DNA of 64,000 nucleotides from the NCBI GenBank assembly GCA_028287785.1, contig JAQBOZ010000028.1:124001-188000 (forward strand), read 5' to 3'. Both the position numbers and the translations under genes were made by a program. Each line of letters begins with the position of its first letter. Position 1 is the first letter of the stretch. This DNA comes from Chlorobiota bacterium (GTDB lineage: Bacteria; Bacteroidota; Ignavibacteria; OLB7). The notes beneath the pieces are model-generated. The model saw only the letters and a program-made list of their open reading frames with translations, was not told where the DNA came from and ran no database searches. Of this stretch, positions 45,003-54,329 are shown piece after piece.

Positions 45003-46385
45003 ATGAAGTTTATCCTCGCGACCGCGCTCGCGGCGCTCACATTATCAGGATGTTTCCCGATCACAAGAATCGAGCGTGACCGCTACACGATCACGCAGCT
45101 CGACTCGACCATCCGGCAGAACACACAGAACATCCCCGGCGATCGCGACAACGGCGTAATCTACCCATCGGCCAGCTCCGTGGACATCCACCGGCAATAC
45201 GTTCAGCACGATTCGGAAGTCACCCGCAGCTATCCCGCGTTTCTCCGCCTGGGAGGAATCGAGACGGCCAGCTTCCTGACATCGGGATCATCGAGCCGGG
45301 GAACCGGCAACGGGCTGTTCGGGCTGTACGATCTGCTGTCGGGAAAGCATTTGACCAACACGAAAACCTTCGGCGCGAACATGTACCGCCTTCTCCCCTA
45401 CGAGGTCCGTCTCCGCTGGCTCCACGATGCTCCCGGCTGGACGATCGGCACGGCGGGCGCCGAGCTATTCCTGAAGCAGCAGGACACCACCGCAGAGCTT
45501 GCGCCGGGCGGCTATCTGGTGGGCGTGCTGCCGCTCTATATCCGCAAGCGCTTTTTCCTGCGCGATCAGATCCCGTTTGTGATGGTGCAGCCATTTCTCG
45601 GATTCGGCCTCTTCCCCTCGCAGTACCTCAACGTGGGGGTTACGCTCGATGTGGGATCATATGGCGGCTTCAATCTGCGGGGCTACGCCGGATATGTGGC
45701 GGGCTCCTCCAACCTCCTCCGAAACTCCAACCGCCGCCATATCGACAGCGCCGACTACAGCACGGCGTTTCCATACATCGGCATCGGCATATCCGCGCTC
45801 GACTTCGTCAACAAGACCGAGGAGCTTTTCGTGGAGTGGAAAAATCAGAAGCACTCCGCGCTGGAGGTGAGCGTGCTGAACCTCGATCTGGTGCGGAGCC
45901 TCAGCTCCAACGCGCAGCAGTTCCAGTCGGTCGCGCCCGGCGGCGCCACCCCGGCCATCACGGGGCTGATCGCGCGGCTTGCCTCCGCAACCTATCCCCT
46001 GCCGTTCGGCGAGCGGCGGTTGTTCGTCGGCACGTCGCTTGTCAACCTCGTCGCCCTTTCAGCCACCGAAACCGGGTTCGGCATTCTCCCGATCCGCGCC
46101 GGCTATCGCTTCAATGTGCTGTACGACGAGTTGAACCTGGAGCCGTTCGCGGAGCTTACCTACTATCCGCAGTCGATCGTTCATATCGGCGCGCGACTCT
46201 CGCTGCCGATGTTCGATTTCGGCACGGTCAACGTGGTGGCCGGCTACGCACGGGGAGCGGCCAACAGCGATATCGCGTTCGGGCTCGATAATCTGGGGAT
46301 CGGGACAAGCTGGTCGGCGGGATATATCGGCATCGGGATCGGCATCGGGGATGTGTTTCATTCGCCGGCCGAGGTGATGAGATGA
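45003..46385 (+). CDS. Lipoprotein of unknown function
   Basis: A 460-residue protein from 45003 ('MKFILATALAALTLSGCFPIT'), with GGAG upstream and a lipobox at LSGC. The body is beta-rich and aromatic, with repeated strand-like segments ('LGFGLFPSQYLNVGVTLDVGSYGGFNLRGYAGYV', 'RRLFVGTSLVNLVALSATETGFGILPIRAGYRFNVLYDELN'), so it could contain a barrel. No family was recognised. It begins 35 bp after the OmpA-type gene and overlaps the next gene by 4 bp, so the three form an operon. Confidence 0.75.
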   Translation: MKFILATALAALTLSGCFPITRIERDRYTITQLDSTIRQNTQNIPGDRDNGVIYPSASSVDIHRQYVQHDSEVTRSYPAFLRLGGIETASFLTSGSSSRGTGNGLFGLYDLLSGKHLTNTKTFGANMYRLLPYEVRLRWLHDAPGWTIGTAGAELFLKQQDTTAELAPGGYLVGVLPLYIRKRFFLRDQIPFVMVQPFLGFGLFPSQYLNVGVTLDVGSYGGFNLRGYAGYVAGSSNLLRNSNRRHIDSADYSTAFPYIGIGISALDFVNKTEELFVEWKNQKHSALEVSVLNLDLVRSLSSNAQQFQSVAPGGATPAITGLIARLASATYPLPFGERRLFVGTSLVNLVALSATETGFGILPIRAGYRFNVLYDELNLEPFAELTYYPQSIVHIGARLSLPMFDFGTVNVVAGYARGAANSDIAFGLDNLGIGTSWSAGYIGIGIGIGDVFHSPAEVMR

Positions 46386-46960
46386 CCGTGAGCGGCCGTA
46401 TATATCCGCGGGGCATCATCCCCCTTGTCGCTCTTGCTCTGCTCAGCGGCTGTGCCTATGAGAAGATCGGCATCCTCGCGGGGCGCCAGGGCTATGATGG
46501 GGAGACCCTCACCGATTACCGGGATGTGGAAGTTCGGAGTTCGGGGATCGTGCTGAAACCGGGCGCGCGATTTGCCATCCGGTCGCCCGACCTTACGCAG
46601 TTTATCGGCAGGTTCGATGTCGCCATTCTCTCGGGTGATGGGCTGAGGGTGTACATGAGAACCGTCCCCCATCTCCTCGACTCGACGAAGGGGATCGCTC
46701 TGCTTTATTCTTCTCTCAACGGCTGCTCCGTCAGAACGGCGGATGGCGGGGTGATTCCGGTAGCGAACCCGGCAGGCCGCGGAGCGGAACGGCTGACGTT
46801 CCATAACGAGGCAGGGCTTCTTTCGATATCGATCGGGTGCAGGGAGATCTATGAGGATTATGTCGATCTTCCGAGCACCGAGTACGTGATCTTCGAGGCG
46901 CTTCCGGGGAGCACGGTCGAACTCCGCACGGTCAGGTTTTCAGACATTTATACCGAATGA
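46382..46960 (+). CDS. Lipoprotein of unknown function
   Basis: A 192-residue protein with a lipoprotein signal ('GIIPLVALALLSGCAYEKIG') that overlaps the preceding stop by ATGA, the normal sign of translational coupling. The mature part is mixed alpha/beta with no motif I recognise. It ends a three-gene plus-strand run (OmpA-type, two lipoproteins). The convergent histidine kinase gene ends 10 bp away. Confidence 0.72.
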   Translation: MTVSGRIYPRGIIPLVALALLSGCAYEKIGILAGRQGYDGETLTDYRDVEVRSSGIVLKPGARFAIRSPDLTQFIGRFDVAILSGDGLRVYMRTVPHLLDSTKGIALLYSSLNGCSVRTADGGVIPVANPAGRGAERLTFHNEAGLLSISIGCREIYEDYVDLPSTEYVIFEALPGSTVELRTVRFSDIYTE

Positions 46961-46970
46961 TGCCGGCCCC

Positions 46971-48344
46971 CTATCGCAGCGGAAGATCGATGATGAAGGA
47001 GGCGCCCGCGTTCTCGATGCTCTCGGCGCGCACGCTTCCGCCATGCAGCTCCACAACGCGCCTGACGATGGCAAGCCCAAGCCCATGCCCTTCGCCGCGG
47101 GCTCTCGATTCATCGGCGCGATGGAAGCGCTCGAAGATGTAGGGGAGGCTTGCCGCGCTGATGCCGGGGCCGTTGTCGCGGACAGTGACGCGGGCAATCG
47201 CGTCGAGCCTCTCCAGCGCAATCGACACGATTCCCCCACGATCGGAATACTTGATCGCGTTGTCGATCAGGTTGATCAGCGCGCGCTCCAGCTTCTCCTC
47301 ATCCCCCTCGGCCTCGATGGCCTCGGCGATATGCGGCGCCAGCGTAATCTCCCGACTCTGAGCCAGCCCCTGCATGCGGTTGACCGAGCGCATGACGATC
47401 TCATCGAGACGGACAATGCCGGTGTTCAGCGGATGGTGCGGGCTGTCCAGGCGGACCAGCAGCAGGAGCGACTGCGTCAGCGATGTCATCCGATCCACCT
47501 CGCCGAGCGCGATGCCGATGCTCTCCTTTACCTCGCCGATCTCATCGCTTCGCTCACCGAACTCCAGTTCCGTCTTGATGATCGTCAGCGGCGTCCGTAT
47601 CTCGTGCGATGCGTCGGCGATAAACTGCCGCTGCTGCTGGAACGCCACGCCGATCCGCTCGATCATCGCGTTCAGAGTTTCCGCCAGATGCCGGATCTCA
47701 TCGCGCGTCCCTGGGACCGCGAGACGTTGATCGAGATTGGCCGCGGTGATTCGATTCGCCGATGACACCATCGCGGAGATCGGGCGGAACCCGGCGCGGG
47801 TGATGATAAGCGCGGCGATTGCCCCGACGAGCAGAGAGAGGGGGATCAGAATGAGGAAGATCAGCTTCAGGCGATCCGAATCCTCGCGCACTTCATCGAG
47901 CGGGGCGGCGATACGCATGATCAGGCCGTGATTGTTCTCGACATCGACCGGGCTGGTGCGCGCGCGATACTCCCTGCCGCCGATGCGAATGTCCGCAACG
48001 CTGATCCGCCGGCTCGATGCCGCGCGGATGACGCCCGCCGGAAGAATGGGAAGCAGGGAATCGGAAAGAAGCGTCTGCCCGGTGGTGTCCATGACCTGAA
48101 GCCGTACGTCATGCAGGCCGTTGGTCGTCAGCGCATGAATATCCTGAACGGCGGGGAACTCGCCATCCCCCATCTCCTCCTCAATCTCCGTCGATATCTT
48201 GTCGGCATGGCTCTCCAGGCGCGCGTCGATCTTCTCGATGGCGGCCTGCTCCGTGCTCCGGTAAATGACAAAGGCAAACCCGGTGAGCATTATCCCGAAG
48301 ACGAGCGTGTAGGCGAGAACGATTCTGGTGGTTATGGTGAACAC
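46971..48344 (-). CDS. Sensor histidine kinase
   Basis: A 457-residue membrane sensor with two transmembrane helices (about 8-28 and 161-182), a periplasmic domain of about 130 residues and a HAMP domain near 183-235. The phosphoacceptor is H247 in 'FIADASHEIRTPLTIIK'. The ATPase domain has the N box 'LINLIDNAIKYSD', the G1 box 'DNGPGIS', the F box 'IFERFHRADESRARGEG' and the G2 box 'GHGLGLAIV'. It follows the response regulator gene with no gap, so both are cotranscribed. The signal is not known; the nearby efflux and PepSY genes suggest envelope or metal stress. Confidence 0.96.
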   Translation of the reverse strand: MFTITTRIVLAYTLVFGIMLTGFAFVIYRSTEQAAIEKIDARLESHADKISTEIEEEMGDGEFPAVQDIHALTTNGLHDVRLQVMDTTGQTLLSDSLLPILPAGVIRAASSRRISVADIRIGGREYRARTSPVDVENNHGLIMRIAAPLDEVREDSDRLKLIFLILIPLSLLVGAIAALIITRAGFRPISAMVSSANRITAANLDQRLAVPGTRDEIRHLAETLNAMIERIGVAFQQQRQFIADASHEIRTPLTIIKTELEFGERSDEIGEVKESIGIALGEVDRMTSLTQSLLLLVRLDSPHHPLNTGIVRLDEIVMRSVNRMQGLAQSREITLAPHIAEAIEAEGDEEKLERALINLIDNAIKYSDRGGIVSIALERLDAIARVTVRDNGPGISAASLPYIFERFHRADESRARGEGHGLGLAIVRRVVELHGGSVRAESIENAGASFIIDLPLR

Positions 48345-49022
48345 TCACGGCCTCGTATCGGAAAAAATATATCCCGCTCCGCGAATCGTGTGGATGAGCG
48401 GCTGCTCCGAACCGCGATCGATTTTCTGCCGCAGAAACTTGACGAACGATTCGATGACGTTGCTCCGCTGTTCGTAATCCATCCCCCAGAGATGCTCCGA
48501 GATCACCTCACGGGAAAGGACCGTATCGGGTCGGGTGAGGAACAGCTCAAGAAGCGCGAACTCCTTCGCGGTCAGCGAAATCTCCTTCCCGTCGCGAAAC
48601 GCACGGTGGGAATTCAGCTCAAGCCGCAGCCCGTATTTCTCGATGATCGATGAGCGCACCTGGGTTCCCCGTCGGGCCAGCGACCGTATCCGCGCCAGCA
48701 GTTCCGGGAAGTGAAACGGCTTCGCCAGATAATCATCCGCGCCTGAATCCAGCCCGCGCACCTTGGCATCCACATCGTCCAGGGCGGTGAGCATCAGGAT
48801 GGGAGTATCGACATTGTTCCGCCTGAGCTGAACGCATGTCGTCCATCCATCCTGTTTCGGCAGCATCACATCGAGGATGATCACATCGTACTGGTTGACG
48901 AACGCGAGGTCCTCGCCGGTGACACCGTCGGAGGCGATATCGAACGTATAGCCCGCGGCCTTCAGGTGCTTCCCGATCGCCGAGGCCACCTTCCTGTCAT
49001 CTTCGATCAGGAGTATTCTCAT
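48345..49022 (-). CDS. OmpR-family response regulator
   Basis: A 225-residue protein with an N-terminal receiver (phosphoacceptor D51 in 'DVIILDVMLPKQDGW', acidic pair E7/D8/D9, conserved T79 in 'LMLTALDD' and K in 'YLAKPFHFPELLARI') and a C-terminal winged helix ('EISLTAKEFALLELFLTRPDTVLSREVI', 'VESFVKFLRQKID'-like 'NVIESFVKFLRQKIDRG', 'IHTIRGAGYIF'). It is 33 bp from the YncE-like gene stop and abuts the kinase gene. It would activate transcription on phosphorylation by that kinase. Confidence 0.96.
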   Translation of the reverse strand: MRILLIEDDRKVASAIGKHLKAAGYTFDIASDGVTGEDLAFVNQYDVIILDVMLPKQDGWTTCVQLRRNNVDTPILMLTALDDVDAKVRGLDSGADDYLAKPFHFPELLARIRSLARRGTQVRSSIIEKYGLRLELNSHRAFRDGKEISLTAKEFALLELFLTRPDTVLSREVISEHLWGMDYEQRSNVIESFVKFLRQKIDRGSEQPLIHTIRGAGYIFSDTRP

Positions 49023-49055
49023 GACCTTAATCTACACAGCAGTGGACGAAGAAGG

Positions 49056-50153
49056 CTACCGGGCGTATTCCAGCACCATGAACGATCCGCTCACGATCTT
49101 CGGTCGAGGATGGGGTTCGGCAGCAGTTGCCGCCGGAGCAGGCTCGAACCGCGCGGTGGGGAGAAAGAGATTATGAGTGATGGGATCGAGCGCCATCGTG
49201 CGGGCGCCACGTTCGGTCGCGACGTTGTCGATCACCGTAAACCTGTCGGCGGAATCCTCGTGGATGACCGTGAGAGTCCCATCGCCGTTGGAGGCGAAGG
49301 CCAGGCCGGTGCCGGGATCAAAGGCAGTGGCATCAACCCCCGACCCGATTGGAAGCGTGGCGAGGATATTCCCGTTGTCCGCGTTCATCACGGCCATCAG
49401 ATTGTTGTGGCACCCCACGAACAGACGGCGATGAGCCGCGTCGATCGCAAGCCCGGTCGGCTCCTCCCCCTTTCCCAGCTTCCAGTAGTGGATCACCTTC
49501 AACGTCCTCACATCGATCTCCCCGACATCGCTCTTATCCTCCACGTTGAAGAAGACATGCCCCGCGCCGTCGGAAACCGCGAACTCCGGGCCTCCCTCCA
49601 GGGGAATCGTTCCCATCACATCTCCCGTCGCCGCGTTGATCACCGTCACATCCGTGCTTTTGCCGTTGAACACGAAGACACCCCCGGACGTTGCATCATA
49701 GAGGATCGCATCGGGCTTCCCTCCGGTCTTCACCTCCTTCAGCACTTTCAGCGTCTTAAGATCGAAGATCGAACAACTGTTGCTCCGCCCATTGCTGGTA
49801 AAGCCGCGTCCCAGCGCCGGGGCCAGCGCCACGCCGTGGACGCCCGCCGTGTTGGGAACAGTCCCCACAACCGAGCCATCCCCGATGTTGACGACTTCCA
49901 CGTGATCGCTGTGGCTGAGGTAGAGGCGCTTCGCGACGGGATCGACCGTGGCATAGTCCCACCCTCCATCGCCGCCGATCGTGAAGGCAGTTACCCGCCG
50001 ATATCCCGATCCCGACTGGGCGGGAAGCCAGATGGGAGTAAACAGCAGAGCGATGAGGAGCAGAAGCACCTTCTCTGACGCGATACGGGCCACATGATTC
50101 CGCACGGAAACACCTGTAGAGTTATATGCCTGAAACACTTCTTCTAGGAGCAA
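49056..50153 (-). CDS. YncE-like beta-propeller protein, exported
   Basis: A 365-residue protein with a signal segment ('VLLLLIALLFTPIWLPAQ', about residues 29-46) and YVTN-type beta-propeller repeats: 'YATVDPVAKRLYLSHSDHVEVVNIGDGSVVGTVPNTAGVHGVALAP', 'DAILYDATSGGVFVFNGKSTDVTVINAATGDVMGTIPL' and 'HRRLFVGCHNNLMAVMNADNGNILATLPIG'. These proteins occur in the periplasm or on the surface and their ligands are mostly unknown. It begins upstream of the response regulator on the same strand. A start slightly downstream is possible. Confidence 0.82.
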   Translation of the reverse strand: MLLEEVFQAYNSTGVSVRNHVARIASEKVLLLLIALLFTPIWLPAQSGSGYRRVTAFTIGGDGGWDYATVDPVAKRLYLSHSDHVEVVNIGDGSVVGTVPNTAGVHGVALAPALGRGFTSNGRSNSCSIFDLKTLKVLKEVKTGGKPDAILYDATSGGVFVFNGKSTDVTVINAATGDVMGTIPLEGGPEFAVSDGAGHVFFNVEDKSDVGEIDVRTLKVIHYWKLGKGEEPTGLAIDAAHRRLFVGCHNNLMAVMNADNGNILATLPIGSGVDATAFDPGTGLAFASNGDGTLTVIHEDSADRFTVIDNVATERGARTMALDPITHNLFLPTARFEPAPAATAAEPHPRPKIVSGSFMVLEYAR

Positions 50154-50265
50154 TCAAGGTACGGTGGGAATATGGAGGCAGGATGAAAAATGGCGGCTCG
50201 GGGAAGAGACAACTCGGCCCGGCAATGGCGGTATCGGCAAAACGCACAAAATCGAAACATCTGGA

Positions 50266-50306
50266 GCTATGACGGAGATGACTGGAACGGTGATCTCCGT
50301 CATAGC
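50266..50306 (-). terminator. Terminator-like hairpin after the yebC gene
   Basis: GCTATGACGGAGAT and its exact complement (14 bp) enclose 13 bases. The element lies 92 bp beyond the minus-strand stop of the YebC gene and before the YncE-like gene. Confidence 0.6.
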
Positions 50307-50397
50307 CAGAAAAAGCCTGATGAGCGCAGGGATCGACAAATACCGCTCCCGGTGGTATTTGGTCGATATATCAGGCGGTCACGGACGTGATGGCCGT

Positions 50398-51105
50398 CTA
50401 CTTCATATTGTGGAAGACATTCTGCACATCGTCATCCTCTTCGATCTTGTCGATAAGGGTCAGGATTTCCTCCTCCTGCTCCGCCGAAAGCTCGGTGGTG
50501 GTGTTCGGAATCCGCTGAAGCTCGGAGCTGATGATGTTCAGCTTCCGCTCCTCAAGCGCCTTCTGCATCGCGCCGAAATCCTTGAACGACGTATAGATGT
50601 AGATCTCCCCATCCTCGACGAAGATATCCTCCGCCCCGAAGTCGATCAGATCCAGCTCCAGCTCCTCCAGCTCCACGCCATCGGCGGCAAGACGGAACAC
50701 CCCCTTGCGATCGAACATGAAATCCAGCGAGCCGGCGGTGCCGAGCGTCCCCCCGGAGCGCGAGAAGAAGACCCGCATATTGGAGACGGTGCGCGTGGGG
50801 TTGTCGCTGGCGCATTCCACCAGCAGCGCCACGCCGTGCGGCCCGTACCCCTCGTACGTCACCTCCTGGAAATCCTTCTCATCCTTGGATGATGCCCGCT
50901 TGATTGCCGATTCGATCTTGTCCTTCGGCATGTTCAGCGCCTTGCCATTCTGGATGGCGACCCGCAGACGCGGGTTCGACGCCGGGTCCGGGCCGGACTG
51001 CTTCACGGAGATGGCGATCTCGCGGCCGAGCTTCGTGAACGCCTTCGACATCTTGTCCCACCGCTTTTCCTTGCGAGCCCTTCTGAATTCAAACGCTCGA
51101 CCCAT
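50398..51105 (-). CDS. yebC: YebC/PmpR-family regulator
   Basis: The start at 51105 ('MGRAFEFRRARKEKRWDKMSKAFTKLGREI') gives 235 residues; a longer frame exists but lacks homology. The opening is the YebC signature. Other segments are 'NPRLRVAIQNGKALNMPKDKIESAIKRAS', 'VTYEGYGPHGVALLVECASDNPTRTVSNMRVFFSRSGGTLGTAGSLDFMFDRKGVF' and the acidic C-terminal 'LIDKIEEDDDVQNVFHNMK'. Bacterial members act as transcription regulators or assist translation at proline runs; in sequence alone the two cannot be told apart. It looks like a single-gene unit. Confidence 0.95.
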   Translation of the reverse strand: MGRAFEFRRARKEKRWDKMSKAFTKLGREIAISVKQSGPDPASNPRLRVAIQNGKALNMPKDKIESAIKRASSKDEKDFQEVTYEGYGPHGVALLVECASDNPTRTVSNMRVFFSRSGGTLGTAGSLDFMFDRKGVFRLAADGVELEELELDLIDFGAEDIFVEDGEIYIYTSFKDFGAMQKALEERKLNIISSELQRIPNTTTELSAEQEEEILTLIDKIEEDDDVQNVFHNMK

Positions 51106-51295
51106 GACAATCCTCTTGTATGTTCGTGTGCCAGTTGTATTCGGTTTCCGCACGCTCGCTTCGGGTTGATCCCCTCGGGAAGCTGGACGCGCGAAGCGGA
51201 AAGCCGATGAAATTAATGGAAGTGGGTGATGCCGTACAAACTCTGACGCCGCGCATCGTACGGCATGCTCCCCATTCACCATCCCGCGGGCACTC

Positions 51296-52144
51296 TCAGA
51301 TGGATTTGTAGATATACCACCCCCGCACGATCTCCTCCACATAAATGAATCGCGATGGCGTCATGCCGGGGGGGGCGGCGCCTTCCGGCAGCGACAGATA
51401 TCCGACGGCATGATCGGATTCATTGTGGATGGTCAGATAGAACGCCCCGGAACCCTCCGCCGCGCGTCGTATCGAATGAATGCGGAGCTTCCGAAGCAGC
51501 GCGGTTATCCGGAAAATCGTTCCGCTGTTCGATGTGATTGCCGGATCGGCCTCTCCATTGCTCGTCACCGCGATGATATCCGGCGTCGATCCGAGGATAT
51601 TCCGCAGCATATCGAACTCCTCCGCATTCGCGCGAAAATAACTCCTCAACGAATCATCGGAATTAACGGCGAGCCGCATATTCGCCAGCCGCGAGGCGAG
51701 GGAATCCGGGAGATTTACTTCTCCCTCCAGTTGCTGCATGACGCGATAAAAAACTCCCGGAAGCCCAAGCGTCCGGATTGCGTTTAATTTCCAGCCATCG
51801 CCGGCCCGAACAAAAAAAGCATAGGTATCGGAGTGATATGACCGGTCGGTGGTGGCAACCGCATAGACCGCTCTGGTTGGATCTTCCTGAAGATTCCGCC
51901 AGGTGACACGGGCGCTGTCGGAAAGCCCCGATCCCGCCGTCGCATGATTATCGTTCCGCAGCTCGCCAATCGTGTAGTGTTCCACCTCCGGAAACGCCCT
52001 GCGCGTGAAATACATCTGAATGATCCACTCGGGCGATCCCTGTTCGGGATTACGGCTGTTCCCCGCGCCCCGGCTTGAACCACAGGATGAGAGCACAAGC
52101 GCGGAAAGGAGAAATGCCCCCCCGTATATTCCAATACTCTTCAT
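51296..52144 (-). CDS. Lipoprotein of unknown function
   Basis: A 282-residue protein with a lipoprotein signal ('IYGGAFLLSALVLSSCGSSRG'). The segment 'WIIQMYFTRRAFPEVEHYTIGELRND' resembles small NTF2-like proteins and the remaining part is helix-rich, ending 'IYVEEIVRGWYIYKSI'. No family could be assigned. It follows the DUF5995 gene on the same strand with a 68 bp gap and may belong to the same run as the RebB-like genes. Confidence 0.75.
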   Translation of the reverse strand: MKSIGIYGGAFLLSALVLSSCGSSRGAGNSRNPEQGSPEWIIQMYFTRRAFPEVEHYTIGELRNDNHATAGSGLSDSARVTWRNLQEDPTRAVYAVATTDRSYHSDTYAFFVRAGDGWKLNAIRTLGLPGVFYRVMQQLEGEVNLPDSLASRLANMRLAVNSDDSLRSYFRANAEEFDMLRNILGSTPDIIAVTSNGEADPAITSNSGTIFRITALLRKLRIHSIRRAAEGSGAFYLTIHNESDHAVGYLSLPEGAAPPGMTPSRFIYVEEIVRGWYIYKSI

Positions 52145-52212
52145 GAAGAGGCGGTTGACCTGATGATAGTTCGGATTATTCCTGAAGTATCCCGTCGGCT
52201 GAAACAGCGGTT

Positions 52213-53016
52213 CTAAATGCCGCCGGATTCCGGTGCCGGCACACCGGGCGCGGGGAGAGGAGGGCTTGTCCTGAACTCCCCGGCGCAGAGAAGCTGAATA
52301 GTATCGGCAACCGTATTATTCTCGCTCCGCCGCAATTCCTGAACAATGAAATCATCGAGAAGGATGGCATCGGCCAGCAGGCTGGCCTCCTCATCGCGAA
52401 GGGCGATATGCGCCTGCTGCGCGGCCTGGGGAAGCGCGGAGAGTTCCCGCGCCAGCATCCATGCCACCGACCGCGCCTCGGTCATGCCGAACCCGAGCAT
52501 GCTCCGCTCCACGCCGGGAGCAAGGGAGGTAAGCAGGTTCATTTCCCAGGAGGTATTGCCAAGCTGTCCCTCCACGGTCGGCGTAAGCGATGCGAGGATA
52601 TCGTTGATCCTGTCGAAATCGGCCCGCAGGCCGGCAAGCTCCGCGCCCGGCGCCACGGTTGCGGCCGCGATGCCGAGATCCAGATTGATATGCGCGTTCA
52701 TCCCGGCGAAGAGATGCTGGAGCACGATATACCCATCCCCTTCCGCCGCCCTGAATGCCTTCAGCCACGACTTTGTGGGAGTTCCGCCCGATTTATACTG
52801 GCGGTAGGCATCGATATATCTGCCGGCAAACACCACGTCCAGCCGCGCCATCCTCTCGTTATCGTCAAACTGTTTCTCCCCCACCGCATCCCGGATCGCC
52901 AGCGTCACGCGATTATACAGCGCGGCAAAATAGCCGAGCCGGGAATTGGCGATAATGCACTCCCTGATAATCGATTCAAGCTCCGCGATAATTTCATCGA
53001 TTGTTCCCGCCGCCAT
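52213..53016 (-). CDS. DUF5995-family protein
   Basis: A 267-residue soluble, helix-rich protein with a strong AGGAGGAG site just before the start at 53016. The body includes 'IDEIIAELESIIRECIIANSRLGYFAALYNRVTLAIRDAVGEKQFDDNERMARLDVVFAGRYIDAYRQYKSG' and 'LFAGMNAHINLDLGIA', the conserved His/Asn-containing segment of the family. DUF5995 members are found in many bacteria with no established function. The downstream gene is a lipoprotein, and the upstream genes are two RebB-like proteins, so a shared function is possible. Confidence 0.8.
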   Translation of the reverse strand: MAAGTIDEIIAELESIIRECIIANSRLGYFAALYNRVTLAIRDAVGEKQFDDNERMARLDVVFAGRYIDAYRQYKSGGTPTKSWLKAFRAAEGDGYIVLQHLFAGMNAHINLDLGIAAATVAPGAELAGLRADFDRINDILASLTPTVEGQLGNTSWEMNLLTSLAPGVERSMLGFGMTEARSVAWMLARELSALPQAAQQAHIALRDEEASLLADAILLDDFIVQELRRSENNTVADTIQLLCAGEFRTSPPLPAPGVPAPESGGI

Positions 53017-53229
53017 AACTCCTCCTGAAAAATCCTCGGTTGTTCATGGGATGATCTTATTTCAATATCGGCCGCCCCGTCGGCATTCGAGAAGTCCGCC
53101 AATGTACTGAAAAGTTGAACGCGACCCCGGCGCCACGGGCATGGTGACAGGCGACGAACCGGAAGGAGGGGCCCGATATATCCCACGGCGAAAAACACGC
53201 GGCGGAATACATCCGGGCTCCCCATCCCC

Positions 53230-53598
53230 TTACTTCCGCAGATCCCCGACCCTGGTCACTTCGGTGATCCTGCCGAACTGCTTCATGAACATATCGATCA
53301 GCCCCTCATATATTCTGATCTGTTCCGGCGCATCCGGGCTGGCGGCATCGATGGACATGATCATCTCGGTGCATTTTCCAACCGCGGCAAGCTGAAGCTG
53401 CAACATCGCCTGCTGATGCTGGATGGCGTTCTGATGCGCCAGATTATCGTTCGCGATACGGTTGGCGAGATCGAGATTCCGCATCATGTTCTCGACGACA
53501 TCGATGGGACTATTGTCGCCGGCATCCACCCGGACAGCATGAGGCGCACGCATCCCCTCCGCCGCGCCATTCCCGGCGCTGGTTATCGAATCCGACAT
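53230..53598 (-). CDS. RebB-like (R-body family) small protein 2
   Basis: A 122-residue protein with GGGAG upstream of the ATG. A disordered N-terminus is followed by a helical segment 'VENMMRNLDLANRIANDNLAHQNAIQHQQAMLQLQLAAVGKCTEMIMSID', which has the Asn/Gln/Ala-rich, Q-N-A pattern of the RebB family. RebB proteins are the building blocks of R-bodies, coiled protein ribbons with killing or membrane-bursting activity in Caedibacter and relatives. It shares the pattern with its 114-residue neighbour upstream. The family call is by pattern and not certain. Confidence 0.6.
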   Translation of the reverse strand: MSDSITSAGNGAAEGMRAPHAVRVDAGDNSPIDVVENMMRNLDLANRIANDNLAHQNAIQHQQAMLQLQLAAVGKCTEMIMSIDAASPDAPEQIRIYEGLIDMFMKQFGRITEVTRVGDLRK

Positions 53599-53629
53599 CG
53601 TTCTGCTCCCTGGTCCTCAGCGAACCGGA

Positions 53630-53974
53630 TTATGTGGTGGATGGTGACTGCGCGGTTGCTCCCGATGCGTCCGCCGCCTTCAGGGCGGCGATCTCCTCAG
53701 CGACATCGTTCCCCGTATCCAGCTTCTGGACGGCGACCGCTTCCATCGGGCTGAGGTTGGAGATCAGGTTCACCGTCTTACCGACAATCGAAATGCCGAG
53801 CTGATTCATCGCCTGCTGATTGGCGACCGCATTCTGCTGCGACAGGTTGGTGTTCTGCACGAGGTTGGCGTACATGAGGTTCGAGAGCATCGCGGGCTGG
53901 TTGGCGATGCTCCCGACGTTTCCAATCGCGATCGATTCCGTGATCCCGTCCGGAAGCGCTGCATTGTCTGGCAT
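53630..53974 (-). CDS. RebB-like (R-body family) small protein 1
   Basis: A 114-residue protein from 53974 ('MPDNAALPDGITESIAIGNVG'), with AGGAG at a good distance. Its core 'NQPAMLSNLMYANLVQNTNLSQQNAVANQQAMNQLGISIVGKTVNLISNLSPMEAVAVQKL' fits the RebB family, which starts with 'V-G-x-x-P-A-x-A-x-x-x-L-Y-x' and continues with an Asn/Gln-rich helix. The paralogue downstream begins 31 bp after its stop. It is likely cytoplasmic, with no signal peptide. Assembly into R-bodies or a related polymer is inferred only from family membership. Confidence 0.65.
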   Translation of the reverse strand: MPDNAALPDGITESIAIGNVGSIANQPAMLSNLMYANLVQNTNLSQQNAVANQQAMNQLGISIVGKTVNLISNLSPMEAVAVQKLDTGNDVAEEIAALKAADASGATAQSPSTT

Positions 53975-54230
53975 GATATACTCCTGAAGAAAATAATGTG
54001 GATGCGATTGATCATGATCCGGCGCATGCCGGATGGAACCCGCATCGGCCGTCGATGGAGAGCGCACTGATCAATGGGCTTCCCTCGATGCCATCGGCCG
54101 AAGCGTCGCAAATTTAGAACGCCCGCCGGCACAGAGCAACGGGACAACACCGATGGCAGCGACCCGGTTTGAATCCATCCCTCCGGTTGACGGCGCAATG
54201 ATCGATCGACGATCCTCCCATCACTCTTCA

Positions 54231-54306
54231 AGCTCCGTCAGGAGCACGCCGGTTGTAGCATCGCCACGCCTCCCATGATTCCAAGCTCCATCGGAGCGTA
54301 CCATCC
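54231..54306 (+). repeat. Dispersed intergenic repeat, copy B (about 76 bp)
   Basis: The elements are AGCTCC...GGAGC, ACGCCGGTTGTAGCATCG, a variable spacer and AGCTCCATCGGAGCGTACCATCC, in the same order as copy A at 15947-16020. It lies upstream of the EthD-domain gene and forms an inverted pair with copy B' 23 bp away. Confidence 0.8.
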
Positions 54307-54329
54307 TCGCATTCAGGAAGAGAAGAAGG

